From: JBEICQ01 sp046297395
GTDB taxonomy: Bacteria; Bacteroidota; Bacteroidia; UBA4408
Length of the DNA stretch: 64,000 nucleotides
Direction: 5' to 3'
Assembly: GCA_046297395.1 (NCBI GenBank)
Contig: JBKCNM010000031.1
Span: 62,001 to 126,000, forward strand
Of this stretch, positions 35,801 through 45,205 are shown in pieces. The notes under the pieces were generated by a model. That model saw nothing but the letters and a program-made list of their open reading frames with translations, was not told where the DNA came from and made no database searches. Made by a program: the position numbers and the translations under genes. Numbering within the stretch: the first letter of the stretch is position 1; each line of letters opens with the position of its first letter.

Positions 35801-38800
35801 CATTGAGCAACACTGAGTCGGCACAGGTATTATAAGGTCCTCCAAGATCAACAACAGGCGCAATGGTATCGAGATTAACATTAATCTGGTCTGTGGCTGA
35901 GCAACCGAAGGAATTTGTAACAGTTACTGAGTAGGCGCCCGTCTCGTCAACAACAACAGTATCTTGGTTGGCATTACCCACGATTCCGGGACCAGTCCAA
36001 ACGAAAGTCGTTCCTGATGGGAAAGTACCGGCATCTAATGTTAGGCTACCACCACAAGCAGCAGTATCTGAAGGCAAGTTGATGATCGGTAATGGATGAA
36101 TGATGACAGAAACGGTATCAGAAGTAGATGATCCGCAAGCATTCGTTATGGTAACTGTATAGTTACCGGTGCCCACAGCAATGGTTTGGGTTGCCGGTAA
36201 ACCGGGTGCTCCGGTCCAAGCATAGCTTGTATTTGCATCTCCGTCTCCTGCGTCCAGCGTGACTGTTCCACCGCACTGGGTCGTATCAGTGAATTGAGGG
36301 GCAACAGGTAACTGATCGAATGTGCCCACATAAATGCTGTCAGAAGAAATACAAGCATTTTGAACAACCACAAGAGTATAAATGCCGGATGTATCGGTAA
36401 CTGCCACAGGAGAAGATGTGCCGCTTATAAATCCGGGACCTGTCCATGTATAGGTTGATCCGGGGCTGAATGACCCTGCTGTTAATATTATATTATTACC
36501 GCTCAAAATACATTGCAGAATAGAATCAACACCATTGTTGATGTTTACTGAGAAAGGTGTACCGATGGTAATGTTAATGGAATCTCTGGTGGTTCCACAG
36601 GCATTTGTCACATCAACAAAATATAAACCGGTTTGGGTAAAAGTTCTTACTGATTGTGCCGGACCATTATCGTTCCATGTGTAAGTGAATCCTTGGTTAC
36701 CTGCGTCTACTGTTACAGGAGACTGACATACTACTGTATCGGAGACAAGGTTTACAACAGGTAATTGGGTTGAAATTTGAACGGAAGCCGAATCAGATGC
36801 TGAACAACCGAAAACATTGGTAACGGTTACATTATAAACATTTGCGCCAAGCTGAAACACAGCTAAAGTTTGCGTGGTATCTGCTTCAGTAGTCCCCTGC
36901 CCTGTCCACACAAACTGAGAACCGGCATTGCCTGCATCAAGCAATACTGCTGCATTACAGGCTGAAGCATCACTGATACTAACAACCGGAGTAGGATTCA
37001 AGGAAACCTGTGCAGGAGCACTTGTTGTTGTTCCGCATCCGTTTGTAGCGGCAGCTATGTAGGATCCGCTTTGGTTCACAATGATTGAACCTGTTGTATC
37101 TGTTAATGCTGTTCCATTCCGAGTCCAGGTGTAGGTGTTTTGTGGACCTCCTGCAGTAAGCGTAATACTGCTGGCACAGGTGTCATAAGGTCCGCCAAGA
37201 TTCACAACCGGAAGGGTACCATCTAAGTTGACAAGGATTGTATCGGATGACTGACATCCTCCCTGAAGAGAAACCAATACGATATAGATACCTGTTTGAG
37301 TGACTGTCAGTGTGGGTTGATTTCCTCCGATTGGCTGAGCATTACGGGTCCACTGGTAAGAGTTAGCACCGCTTATTCCTGAATTCAGGATAAAAGTACC
37401 TCCACATTGCTGAACATCCGGACCAAGATCTACAATTGGATCGGACAAGAATTCAACATTCACGGAGTTGCTTATTGTGCTTCCGCAACCATTGGTAACT
37501 GTTACAAAATAAGCTCCGGTGGTTGTTACATTGTAAGTTTGGTTGGTATCTGCTGCGGTGGTTCCTGCTCCGGACCAGTCATAACTTGAACCCGGATTCC
37601 CTGCATCAAGAGTTACCGTATCGGCACAAGTTGAGATGCTGCTTCCGAGATTAACCGTAGGCAATGAATTGTCAAGATTAACCAGTTTGGTATCGCTGGC
37701 GGTACAGTTATTGGCATCTGTAATGGTGAGGGAATAAGTTCCTGTTGCGTTCACCAGCACCGTATCATTGTTGCTGCTGCCCACGATTCCCGGGCCTGTC
37801 CATGCATAGAGAGATGCTTGCACCGGAGCAACCAGTTGCAGTGTGCCTCCGCATTGTGCAACAGATCCGCCCAATTCAAGAGATGGCGGAGTGTGTATGG
37901 TTAAGGTTGTTGAACCGCTTGAAGAACTACATGCGTTGGTAACTGTTACGCTGAAAACCCCTGATTGATTTGCAGTGAAGAATCGGTTGGTGTCGGCAGG
38001 ACTCACACCCGGTCCTGACCATTGGTATTGTAAGGCACCCGGATTCCCTGCATCAAGAAGAATACTGCCTCCGCATTGAGCAGGAGGATTACCCAGATTA
38101 ACTACAGGGGAACCTGAGTTGATGGTTACCGTGATCGTTTTGCTGGCAGAACAGCTTTGGGGATTGGTTACCTGAACTGTGTAAGTACCGGAGGTAACAG
38201 CTAAAATCTGCTGGTTTGTGCTGGCGTTGGACCAAAGGTAAGTTGAGCCAACATTGCCTGCATCCAAAATGATTGGCGCATCACAGGAGGAAGTATCGTT
38301 GAGAGAAATAACCGGCAAGGGGTTGATGGTAACAGATGCAATATTGGAAGTAGTGGATCCGCAGATATTGGTTACTGTAACAGAATAGGTTCCGGTAGCT
38401 GTAACATTGAGGGTGGGCAAGGTATCAGCAGCGGTGGTGTTTGTACCTGACCATACATAGCTGGATCCCGGGGTTGTGGCATTCAACACAACCTGACCAC
38501 CGCATTGAGTAGTGCTTGAAGGCAATGAAACCAATGGGGTAGTGAGGATAGAAACATTGACCGGTAGTGATTGTGCTGAACATCCGTTAGCATCAGTAAC
38601 GGTTACAAAGTAGTTTCCTCCGGCAACAACAAGCAAGCTGTCGTTTGTAGAATTGTCATTCCATGTGTTTCCTGAGGGAGCGCTGGAAACCAATGTGAGT
38701 GAGCTTCCCTGACAAATGGCTGTATCCTGTGAAGGAGAGATTACAGGTGTTGTAGGATTGGGGTTCACAGTAATGGTCACAGGGTTTGAAGACTGGTTAC

Positions 38801-41800
38801 AAACAGTGTTGAGAAGAGTGAAAGTACCTGACTGTGTAACAGTGATACTGATTTCATTTGGGTTGGCCGGGGGAGGTGTTCCCTGCCATGTAAATCCTGA
38901 TGTTAGATTGGAGGTCAAAACAACTGATCCTCCTTGACAGAAGGTATCACTTCCAAGGATGGTTATTGATGGCTGTTGAGAAGGTAAAACCTGCAGGTTG
39001 AATAAAGTCGGCAATGATGAACAGCCAGTAACCTGGTCGGTAAAGATGGCTGAATATATTCCATTTTGGCTTGCACTGATGGTTGGACTGTTTAGAGTAG
39101 AATTATCAGGCAATGTCCATGTTAAACCGGATGAGTAATTGCTTGCAGAAAGAGTAGAGGATCCACCTGAACATAAGGTGTTCCCGTTTGAGGAAACAAT
39201 CACCGGACTGTCAGGCAGCGGGCTGAATGTAACATTTTCATCGGCAGAAGTGCTGCTGCAACCAAACGCATTGAATACAGTTACATGATATGCACCGGGT
39301 GCTTCCACATAAACAGAGTCATTATTGGCTAGGATTCCCTGATTCCATTGATAGAGTGATGAAACCGAGGAAGTAACAAGGAGAACTGAATCACCGGCGC
39401 AATTACCTGTATTAGAAGACGAACTTACCTGCGGTTGGTCAGGGAGAGGATTGACAGAAACCGGAAAAGGTGCTGAGAGGTTGGAACAACCACTAACGAT
39501 GACGGTATAACTTCCGGAATCAGAAACAACAATAGAACTTGTGCTCAGATTCAATGAATCTCCGTCTTTAAACCAAACATTATTGGTAAGTGATGATGAG
39601 GTAAGCGTCAGTGAATCTCCTGCACAGATTTGATTAGATCCTCCCTGAGAGGTAATTACCGGGGTAACAATCTGGTTAGAGGTAACATCAACAGAGGCAG
39701 ATGTAGCAGAGCAATTGTTGGCATCTGTAATGGTCACTGTAATACCTGAGAGTGTACTGTCTACAGTAATCCCTGCAGAAGTTTGATTGCCGGGCGACCA
39801 GAGTATGCTTGTAAGCGGTTGTGGAAGAATGAAAAGATTTACAGAGTCTCCTTCGCAGAAAGAAAGTGGTCCTGATGCTTGAATAAATGGCGCAAAGGCT
39901 ACATTTACTGTTACAGTAATTGAATTTGATTGGCCGGACAAGCATTCATTATCATCTTGAAAAACCACATAATAAGTACCTGCTGTATTAAATATTCGCG
40001 TGGGTGAATTGGATATGGGTGAAGCGGGGGCAGAAGCTTCATACCAGGTTATTCCTGTGAGTTGATTTGAGGAAAGCACTACAGAATCACCCTGGCAAAA
40101 AGTGGTGGAGCCGGTGGCTGTGATCTGAGGCGCAATGGGTGTGGGGTGAACAACCACGGCAATGGGATTGGATGTTGATGAACAACTATTGGCATCAGTT
40201 TCAGTAACAGTTACCACATAATTACCGGGCTGAGAGATTGTCAGTTGATTGCCTGTTGTGGCATTGGCATCATTCCAAACAAGTGTTCCACCGGAAGTAC
40301 TTGAAGTAAAGGTTACAGGATTACCCTCACAATAGGAGGTGTCACCCGGATTGATAACAGGTTGCACCGGGAGAGGATTGACCAGTACGGTAACAGGGAC
40401 AGACGGGGCAGAACAGCCGGGTATGGTAACTATATAGTTTCCTCCTGTTCCAACTGAAATGGTTTGCGTGATGGCTCCATTCGACCAGATATTTCCTGAA
40501 TTAATACTGGAAGATAATTGTACTGTTTCTCCCTGACAAAGAGTAATGGGCCCAGCAGGAGAAATCACCGGAGTGATGATGGGATTGACAACCACCTGCA
40601 CCACAGTTGAGGTATCGGGACAGTTGTTGATGTCGGTTGTTACAACCGATACTGACTGAGATGTTGTTATTACTATTGAATCATTTGTATTGGCTGTAGG
40701 AACGCCATTAAACAACCACAGATAACTATTGGCGGAAGAGGAAACAAGTACAACAGAATCTCCGTCACAAAAGGTAACCGGCCCGGATTCTGTGATGGTT
40801 GGGGTGACGGGTACATGAACTACTATGACCGTATCTGTAAAGGAACTACAGCCAAGACCATCTGTATGCGTCAATCGGTATGTTCCTGCCTGATATATAG
40901 CTATGGATGTTTGGTTGCTTATTACATTTCCCGGATTTGACAGAAGCCTCCAGCTATTGCCTGCAGGATAAGATGATTGAAGCACAACACTGTCTCCCAA
41001 ACAGAAAGCAAGGTCGCCGGAAACAATACCCATTACCGGAGGGGCAGGCAATGGATTAAAGCTGAGTGTGAAGATAGATGAAGTGGTGCTGCAATTGATG
41101 GTGGAAGAAACCGTAAGTGTATAATCGCCGGGAGTAAGCACGCGAATACTTGTACCCGTATCTCCTACAAGGGGACTTCCATTGAAATTCCATTGGTAAA
41201 AATTCTCAACCGCATTGGTAGATAGTGTTACTGTATCTCCGGAGCAGGGACTTCCCACAGCGGTTGACTGAATAGTAGGCACTGCCGGAGGGGGGAGAAA
41301 ATTCAGGGTGGTAGGTGCAGAAGTGCGTGAACAAGATCCTGCACCGGGAGCGGTGGTAATTGTCACCGTGTAACTGCCGGCCTGTGTGGCATTTTGGACC
41401 ACATTGGTTCCGAGTGCTGTAGAACCCACAGACCACTGGTAGGTAACAGGCTGCGTGGCGGATACTGCGGTTAAATCAATATTTCCTCCGCTACAAACAT
41501 CGGTGGGAAGACCACCAGAAGTAATGGTAGGTAGAGCGGGTACCGGAAAAATACTTACTATGGAGCGATATCGGCGTGGCGTGGCACAAGTGGCATTTTC
41601 TGCCACATAAAAGGTATCCGTTACAGCCTGGTTGGTGAGCGTGAGGGTGTTGGAATTTGCCAATAACACATTGCCTCCTACAGGTGCATCAAACCAGGTA
41701 TAAGCACTTGCGCCTGAGTTTCCGCCACTAACGGTGAGGATAACAGTAGAGGGACCGCAACTTTGTGCATCATTTACTGAAAGTGCGTTGTACTCATAAG

Positions 41801-42905
41801 AACCGATGTCAGGTGAGTTTACGCGAGCCACACCCCGCTGGTCATTGGCTGGAGCTGCGGATGAGCCTGCATCGATGGCAGGACTACAAGCTGTGAGAGA
41901 AAGTGTTTGTGTAGCACCTCCATTATCGCTCAATGTACTGCTGATTAAGTCTGTTCCCGGCTGAACAAATAGATTTCCGGAGGTGTTGGCTCCGGGGAAA
42001 AATGCAAATCCTGTTGAGTCGGAAAAGAGGTTGTGCCCCTGAACGGAAAGTATCCTGTTGTCTGAGCTATCTGGATTTACCCTGAGGTCGTTTCCGGTAT
42101 TTTGAACATTCTGTGCGTCGTTGTTTCCAACAAAACAATTGTTGAGGCTGATAAATCCTGCATTCAAATAAATACCCCCACCGTTACCTTGAGAAATATT
42201 ATTTGCAATGGTGGAGCTATTGATGGTGATATTGCATGGTGTAATGATGTCTATTGCGCCTCCTACTCCGGCAACATTGTTGGAGAGCGTGGAATTGGTA
42301 ATGGTAAGTGAGGAATTTAATCCGGCAACAGCCAAACCACCGCCAATTCCGTTGCTGTTGATGTTGTTATTGATGGTGGAGTTCAGAATGGTCACATTCG
42401 CATCGTTGTTAATGAGAACGCCCGCACCTGTATTTTGTGAGCCCAAGTTTTGGCTGATTTGACAATTATTAAGTACAACAGTAGCATCTTCAATGAGCAT
42501 CCCTCCACCTGAACCGAAACCGTTTTGCACCTTGATGTTTGAGATAGTTACCGCAAGGTCATTGAGGGTATTCGGGTCGGAAATCTTGAGAATGGGAAAA
42601 AGGAAATTACCGCTTAAAGTGAAAAGAGAACCAGATGGCCCTTCCACAACTGTATAGTTAAAGATGGTAGGCAATTGGGAAATCAAGTTCACGACACCCG
42701 ACACCTGAACATCAATCAAGTGTGGAGCTCCAAGTGTTGCAGCATTGGCATTGGCATCAATGATGGCCTGCCTGAAAGACCCCGGACCATTGTCAAGAGT
42801 GTTTGTAACAGGGAAAGTATCTGCTTTCGATAACATTGGCTGCAGTAGCAGACTTAGCATCAGCAAGAGAACCGGCTTAATGGATTTGATCATACGCTCA
42901 CTCAT
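32862..42905 (-). CDS. Giant Ig-like repeat adhesin with type-B T9SS sorting domain
   Basis: A 3347-residue secreted protein, near 340 kDa. A signal peptide (about 1-28, MIKSIKPVLLLMLSLLL) precedes a choice-of-anchor Q-like right-handed beta-helix (about 30-370; TILNSTINNNINSNGIGGG and ACSPAIDAGSSAAP). I count about 37 Ig-like modules of 70-90 residues in two styles: modules with 'CxGDSVxLxSS' early and late in the chain, and a central block alternating 'GGPxxxCADSxxLDAGNPG' with 'DTxQCGGxxTLxAG'. Near the C-terminus is one SprB-type repeat (SGGIAPYTYAWTDSLGN), then the gliding-motility C-terminal domain (EGFSPNGDGKNDTYVIG). It leads an operon with PorP/SprF and OmpA genes. The role, adhesion or gliding, is inferred. 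An ATG 12 bp downstream is an alternative start. Confidence 0.93.
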   Translation of the reverse strand: MSERMIKSIKPVLLLMLSLLLQPMLSKADTFPVTNTLDNGPGSFRQAIIDANANAATLGAPHLIDVQVSGVVNLISQLPTIFNYTVVEGPSGSLFTLSGNFLFPILKISDPNTLNDLAVTISNIKVQNGFGSGGGMLIEDATVVLNNCQISQNLGSQNTGAGVLINNDANVTILNSTINNNINSNGIGGGLAVAGLNSSLTITNSTLSNNVAGVGGAIDIITPCNITINSSTIANNISQGNGGGIYLNAGFISLNNCFVGNNDAQNVQNTGNDLRVNPDSSDNRILSVQGHNLFSDSTGFAFFPGANTSGNLFVQPGTDLISSTLSDNGGATQTLSLTACSPAIDAGSSAAPANDQRGVARVNSPDIGSYEYNALSVNDAQSCGPSTVILTVSGGNSGASAYTWFDAPVGGNVLLANSNTLTLTNQAVTDTFYVAENATCATPRRYRSIVSIFPVPALPTITSGGLPTDVCSGGNIDLTAVSATQPVTYQWSVGSTALGTNVVQNATQAGSYTVTITTAPGAGSCSRTSAPTTLNFLPPPAVPTIQSTAVGSPCSGDTVTLSTNAVENFYQWNFNGSPLVGDTGTSIRVLTPGDYTLTVSSTINCSTTSSIFTLSFNPLPAPPVMGIVSGDLAFCLGDSVVLQSSYPAGNSWRLLSNPGNVISNQTSIAIYQAGTYRLTHTDGLGCSSFTDTVIVVHVPVTPTITESGPVTFCDGDSVVLVSSSANSYLWLFNGVPTANTNDSIVITTSQSVSVVTTDINNCPDTSTVVQVVVNPIITPVISPAGPITLCQGETVQLSSSINSGNIWSNGAITQTISVGTGGNYIVTIPGCSAPSVPVTVLVNPLPVQPVINPGDTSYCEGNPVTFTSSTSGGTLVWNDANATTGNQLTISQPGNYVVTVTETDANSCSSTSNPIAVVVHPTPIAPQITATGSTTFCQGDSVVLSSNQLTGITWYEASAPASPISNSPTRIFNTAGTYYVVFQDDNECLSGQSNSITVTVNVAFAPFIQASGPLSFCEGDSVNLFILPQPLTSILWSPGNQTSAGITVDSTLSGITVTITDANNCSATSASVDVTSNQIVTPVITSQGGSNQICAGDSLTLTSSSLTNNVWFKDGDSLNLSTSSIVVSDSGSYTVIVSGCSNLSAPFPVSVNPLPDQPQVSSSSNTGNCAGDSVLLVTSSVSSLYQWNQGILANNDSVYVEAPGAYHVTVFNAFGCSSTSADENVTFSPLPDSPVIVSSNGNTLCSGGSSTLSASNYSSGLTWTLPDNSTLNSPTISASQNGIYSAIFTDQVTGCSSLPTLFNLQVLPSQQPSITILGSDTFCQGGSVVLTSNLTSGFTWQGTPPPANPNEISITVTQSGTFTLLNTVCNQSSNPVTITVNPNPTTPVISPSQDTAICQGSSLTLVSSAPSGNTWNDNSTNDSLLVVAGGNYFVTVTDANGCSAQSLPVNVSILTTPLVSLPSSTTQCGGQVVLNATTPGSSYVWSGTNTTAADTLPTLNVTATGTYSVTVTNICGSTTSNIASVTINPLPVISLNDTSSCDAPIILDAGNVGSTYLWSNASTNQQILAVTSGTYTVQVTNPQSCSASKTITVTINSGSPVVNLGNPPAQCGGSILLDAGNPGALQYQWSGPGVSPADTNRFFTANQSGVFSVTVTNACSSSSGSTTLTIHTPPSLELGGSVAQCGGTLQLVAPVQASLYAWTGPGIVGSSNNDTVLVNATGTYSLTITDANNCTASDTKLVNLDNSLPTVNLGSSISTCADTVTLDAGNPGSSYDWSGAGTTAADTNQTYNVTTTGAYFVTVTNGCGSTISNSVNVEFLSDPIVDLGPDVQQCGGTFILNSGISGANSYQWTRNAQPIGGNQPTLTVTQTGIYIVLVSLQGGCQSSDTILVNLDGTLPVVNLGGPYDTCASSITLTAGGPQNTYTWTRNGTALTDTTGSIIVNQSGSYIAAATNGCGTTTSAPAQVSLNPTPVVSISDASACNAAVLLDAGNAGSQFVWTGQGTTEADTTQTLAVFQLGANVYNVTVTNVFGCSASDSASVQISTQLPVVNLVSDTVVCQSPVTVDAGNQGFTYTWNDNGPAQSVRTFTQTGLYFVDVTNACGTTRDSINITIGTPFSVNINNGVDSILQCILSGNNIILTAGSFSPGSTYTWTGPGFISGTSSPVAVTDTSGIYTLVVVQNACISSDSIYVGTFDQLPVAPQFTDTTQCGGTVTLDAGDGDANTSYAWTGAPGLPATQTIAVGTGNYTVTITNACGSSTSDTVSVIIHPLPIINLPSDTAACGGSLTLDAGTFPSGTTFVWTGPGIVGNANQDTVVVDETGAYSVTVTNSFGCSATDQINVNLDTIAPVVDLGGPYNTCADSVLLNAGNPGMSFSWTGPEALNNTQTNWVSAAGTYTVTVTNGCGISSTDSAVVNLNPPPTVSLGSDTAQCGGNITLSAGNFPVGTTYLWTGPGIVGGNNGPTVIVNATGSYSVLVTNTQGCSGTDAINVNLNTDTAVVDLGGPFTLCADSLLLDAGNPGFTFTWSGPEALNNTQTNYVSTSGTYIVSVTNGCGFAVSDTAIVNINPVPVVSLGPDTSQCGGSVTLNAGTFPSGTNIQWTGPGGFTSTNAQVTVNQSGTYSVTVTVSSGQGCSVTDAINVNLETTTPVVNLGGPFTDCVDSVLLDAGNPGMSYSWTGPETLSNTQTNYVSTNGVYSVVVTNGCGVSATGSATLNILVPPSLDLGNDTANCGGVQLTAGTNTTFNYAWTGPGGFTSSNASIQATVSGDYIVNVSITGTSCSSTDTINVNTALAPPSLELGAPLSVCNTSNIINAGTYPVNTTFAWTTITGVISGPVNTNTITATQTGRYYLTITNICGSVTDSLDLTLLTPVLANVTADGPTTICQGQDVVLSANPGATAYFWTPNGETTQTITVTATGSYSCTVTSANGCSSTSPLTQVNVSPAIATPQIIAGGPTSFCQGGSVTLTSSASSGNLWSNNSISNSITVNLSGTYTVTVTQGACSATSLPFAVTVFPEPFALVNASGSQTFCKGDSVVLQTGSFNNYQWFKVTTPPPNQQIGNGQSVTIKEGGNYFVIVTDANGCTARSFPNTNVVVRDTLPKPVITQTGNISACGGGSITFSVGSAPFYQWSTGATGNSITVTTAGVYYVDVFTSQQCKSTSDTIKIEVTPSPPITVSLTRKEYPGNHGVSAFNKTDGEIYLSLSGGIAPYTYAWTDSLGNSISSAEDPTGLRAGNYTVLVTDASGCTGTASIRLTQPLEFKLPEGFSPNGDGKNDTYVIGSIELYPVNKFLVFNRWGNIVYSKDNYANEWDGKGNNGTDLPDGTYFLILEIPGSELNKGFVELRR
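34795..36140. repeat. Tandem ~450-bp unit inside the giant adhesin gene (about three copies)
   Basis: The landmark CCATTGGTAAC recurs at about 34795, 35245 and 35692, giving periods of 450 and 447 bp. Each unit is followed by a variant of the codons for LNNTQTN. Each unit encodes two Ig-like modules (one CADS type, one QCGG type; about 150 residues). Copies are diverged but clearly related at DNA level, which makes copy-number change by recombination possible. Confidence 0.75.
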
Positions 42906-43126
42906 TTGTTCATGTTGAAAATTGCCATAAATTTTGTCAATCCCGGCAAAAGTAATGAATTACACTCGAAACATTAAAAATTTTAGCTTGTTCCAAAAAA
43001 AACCTTTTTCTAATGTATTTCTAATGTTTTAGGATTTCTGTTCAGTGGCTATTGAAGCACAACCCATATAGGCTAAAACACCTTATTTGTCGGCTAATTA
43101 AGGCGCTTTGTCGGAAATTTAATTAC

Positions 43127-44515
43127 CTATACTATATCACTTCTTGATTTATTTGACTCCGGAAAAGTAAGTCGCACTTGGGTGTACGATTCATCGGGTG
43201 TTTCCATAAATATTCTGATATTATGTATTTCACAAATCTTTTGAACCAGACTTAGTCCGATACCATGACCTCTGGCGCCTGTGATTAATCTGCCTCTGTA
43301 AAAGGGTGCAAAAATGAAGTCTTTTTCCTCAGGCTTAAAGGTCACTCCATGATTTTTAAAACAGATTGTAACCGATTCCCGGGCTGATAATTCAGCAAAC
43401 ACACCATGATTGGAAGAAAATTTACAAGCATTGTCAAGCAAATTGAAAAAGGCTGTTTTAATCAGTGCTTCATTTCCCATGACCATCAGCTTGTTTTCAT
43501 CCTCCGGCAGCGCGTCAATAGAGATATCTATTGTATGATTCGGATACTTTTGTTTGTATCCCTCAATGGTAGTCCAAAAAAGTTCATCAATCCTGAGTGC
43601 AGTGAACTCAATCAGGTTGTCATTTCTGTTGAGCCTGGTAAGTTGCAGCAATTGGGTAGTAATGTTGTTTAATTCAAGAATGTCTTCATGAAGACTCTGT
43701 AATACTTCCTGGTATTCTTCTGTAGATCTTTTTCTAATCAGTGCAACTTCAATCTGGGAAGTAATTGCTGCAAGCGGATTTTGTAATTCATGGGAAGCAG
43801 AGGCAATAAAAATCCTCTGCAACTTAAATGATTCTTCAATCCGGTCAAGCATCATGTTGAATGTAAAAATCATTCTCCCAATTTCATCACTTGGATTTTG
43901 GTTCACTATCCTTCGTTCAATTTGATCGGCAGTGATGTTGTTTACCTGATCAATCACCTGATTTATCGGCGCAAGCATTCTTCCCGAGAAAAGATACCCG
44001 GCAACAATTACAACAGTAATGGTTCCAAGGTATAGAAACAGAATATTGTTTCTGAGGTTTTGTAACTTACTGTATCCCCAACGATCCCATGCAGCGCAAA
44101 CAACAAACACATTTCTTCCGGATTCACGGGTCATGATTCCGTACATTTCATATTTTGCATTGCTAACAAAACCCTCCTTATTTGTGCGAATCAAACTAAA
44201 AAAAGATGGTGAGAAGTCAATCAATCCGGGATTTTTAAGCACATACAGAGGATGCGAATGCTCATCGAATATCATCAGGTGTTCATTCACAAGATTGTCT
44301 CTTTGATTTCTTGCATATACTTTGAGCATTGCCGAATCCAAGTATTGGTTCTGTATGCCGATATCAACTACAGAAAATACCTTGGCCTTTAGTCTTTCTT
44401 TGTATTCATCTTCACGGTAAACAGACGAAGAAATATAAATTAAAAGAAAAAAGACTCCCACCAAAATAGTCACTATTGCCGAAAAAACAATCGCCAGTTT
44501 GGTTCTGATTTGCAT
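43127..44515 (-). CDS. Two-component sensor histidine kinase
   Basis: A 462-residue membrane kinase. Two membrane segments (about 8-30 and 156-178) enclose a periplasmic sensor of about 125 residues. A HAMP linker follows (about 178-230), then the HisKA domain with His242 in ASHELQNPLAAI, and the HATPase domain with the N box FFNLLDNACKFS and G box RGHGIGLSLVQKI. The periplasmic part shows no recognisable ligand domain. The gene lies 2 bp after its response regulator and is the last gene before the 221-bp gap ahead of the giant adhesin, which holds no gene. Regulation of that adhesin is possible but only positional. Confidence 0.94.
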   Translation of the reverse strand: MQIRTKLAIVFSAIVTILVGVFFLLIYISSSVYREDEYKERLKAKVFSVVDIGIQNQYLDSAMLKVYARNQRDNLVNEHLMIFDEHSHPLYVLKNPGLIDFSPSFFSLIRTNKEGFVSNAKYEMYGIMTRESGRNVFVVCAAWDRWGYSKLQNLRNNILFLYLGTITVVIVAGYLFSGRMLAPINQVIDQVNNITADQIERRIVNQNPSDEIGRMIFTFNMMLDRIEESFKLQRIFIASASHELQNPLAAITSQIEVALIRKRSTEEYQEVLQSLHEDILELNNITTQLLQLTRLNRNDNLIEFTALRIDELFWTTIEGYKQKYPNHTIDISIDALPEDENKLMVMGNEALIKTAFFNLLDNACKFSSNHGVFAELSARESVTICFKNHGVTFKPEEKDFIFAPFYRGRLITGARGHGIGLSLVQKICEIHNIRIFMETPDESYTQVRLTFPESNKSRSDIV

Positions 44516-44517
44516 CT

Positions 44518-45198
44518 TTACATTTCGGCAAGATAATATCCTTTCCCAACTTTTGTTTGGATGAGCTTTTGTTCAAATCCTTTGTCTATCTTTTTCCTCA
44601 GATAATTAACATACACCTCTACAATATTGGTTCCGGTATCAAAACTGATGTTCCAAATTTTTTCAATGATTTCTTTACGACTTAGAATTTTTCCCTGTTT
44701 TTTAATCAAGAGTTCCAGGAGGGAAAATTCTTTGGTTGTTAAATCTATTTTTTGACCGCAGCGGTAAACTTCTCTAGAGAATAATTCGAGACTTAGATCG
44801 CCATAGGTCAGGAAATGGGCATCCTCTTCGAAGCGACGGTATTTTTTATTTGCATTATGAATCCTGGCAACAAGCTCTTTGAAATCAAAAGGTTTTACCA
44901 AGTAATCATCTGCACCTATTTCAAATCCTTTCAATTTATCTTCAATCATTCCAAGTGCTGTGAGAAAAATGACAGGAACTTGCACTCCATTTTCTCGAAT
45001 GGTTTTGCAGAACTCAAAACCATTGGTCTCAGGCATTAGGATGTCGGACACAATCACATGGTAGTTATGATCTAAAACCATTTGAGTTGCTGAGCTACCG
45101 TCATTGCAGGTATCTACAGAAAAACCCGACTCCTCCAGGCCCTTGCGAAGGGTACTTAAAGTTTTAGGCTCATCTTCTACTACAAGTATTTTCATCAC
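44518..45198 (-). CDS. OmpR-family response regulator
   Basis: A 226-residue DNA-binding regulator. The receiver domain contains the phospho-acceptor Asp52 (SDILMPETNGFE), the acidic pocket VVEDE, Thr in FLTALG and Lys in LVKPFDF. The C-terminal winged helix (about 125-224) has LTTKEFSLLELLIKKQG and VEVYVNYLRKKIDKG. It is co-transcribed with the kinase at 43127 (2-bp gap) and follows the K+ channel gene by 7 bp. Confidence 0.95.
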   Translation of the reverse strand: MMKILVVEDEPKTLSTLRKGLEESGFSVDTCNDGSSATQMVLDHNYHVIVSDILMPETNGFEFCKTIRENGVQVPVIFLTALGMIEDKLKGFEIGADDYLVKPFDFKELVARIHNANKKYRRFEEDAHFLTYGDLSLELFSREVYRCGQKIDLTTKEFSLLELLIKKQGKILSRKEIIEKIWNISFDTGTNIVEVYVNYLRKKIDKGFEQKLIQTKVGKGYYLAEM

Positions 45199-45205
45199 AA
45201 TTTTT

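Noticed and set aside
32862..42905. Regular repeats that might be taken for a CRISPR array or satellite
   Set aside because: The repeats are diverged, in frame, and encode Ig-like modules with conserved Cys and Trp; there are no uniform 25-40 bp repeats with unique spacers and no cas genes.
43081..43118. Two TTTGTCGG copies in the gap before the histidine kinase stop
   Set aside because: Two short direct copies are not enough to propose an operator, and no regulator site is known for comparison.
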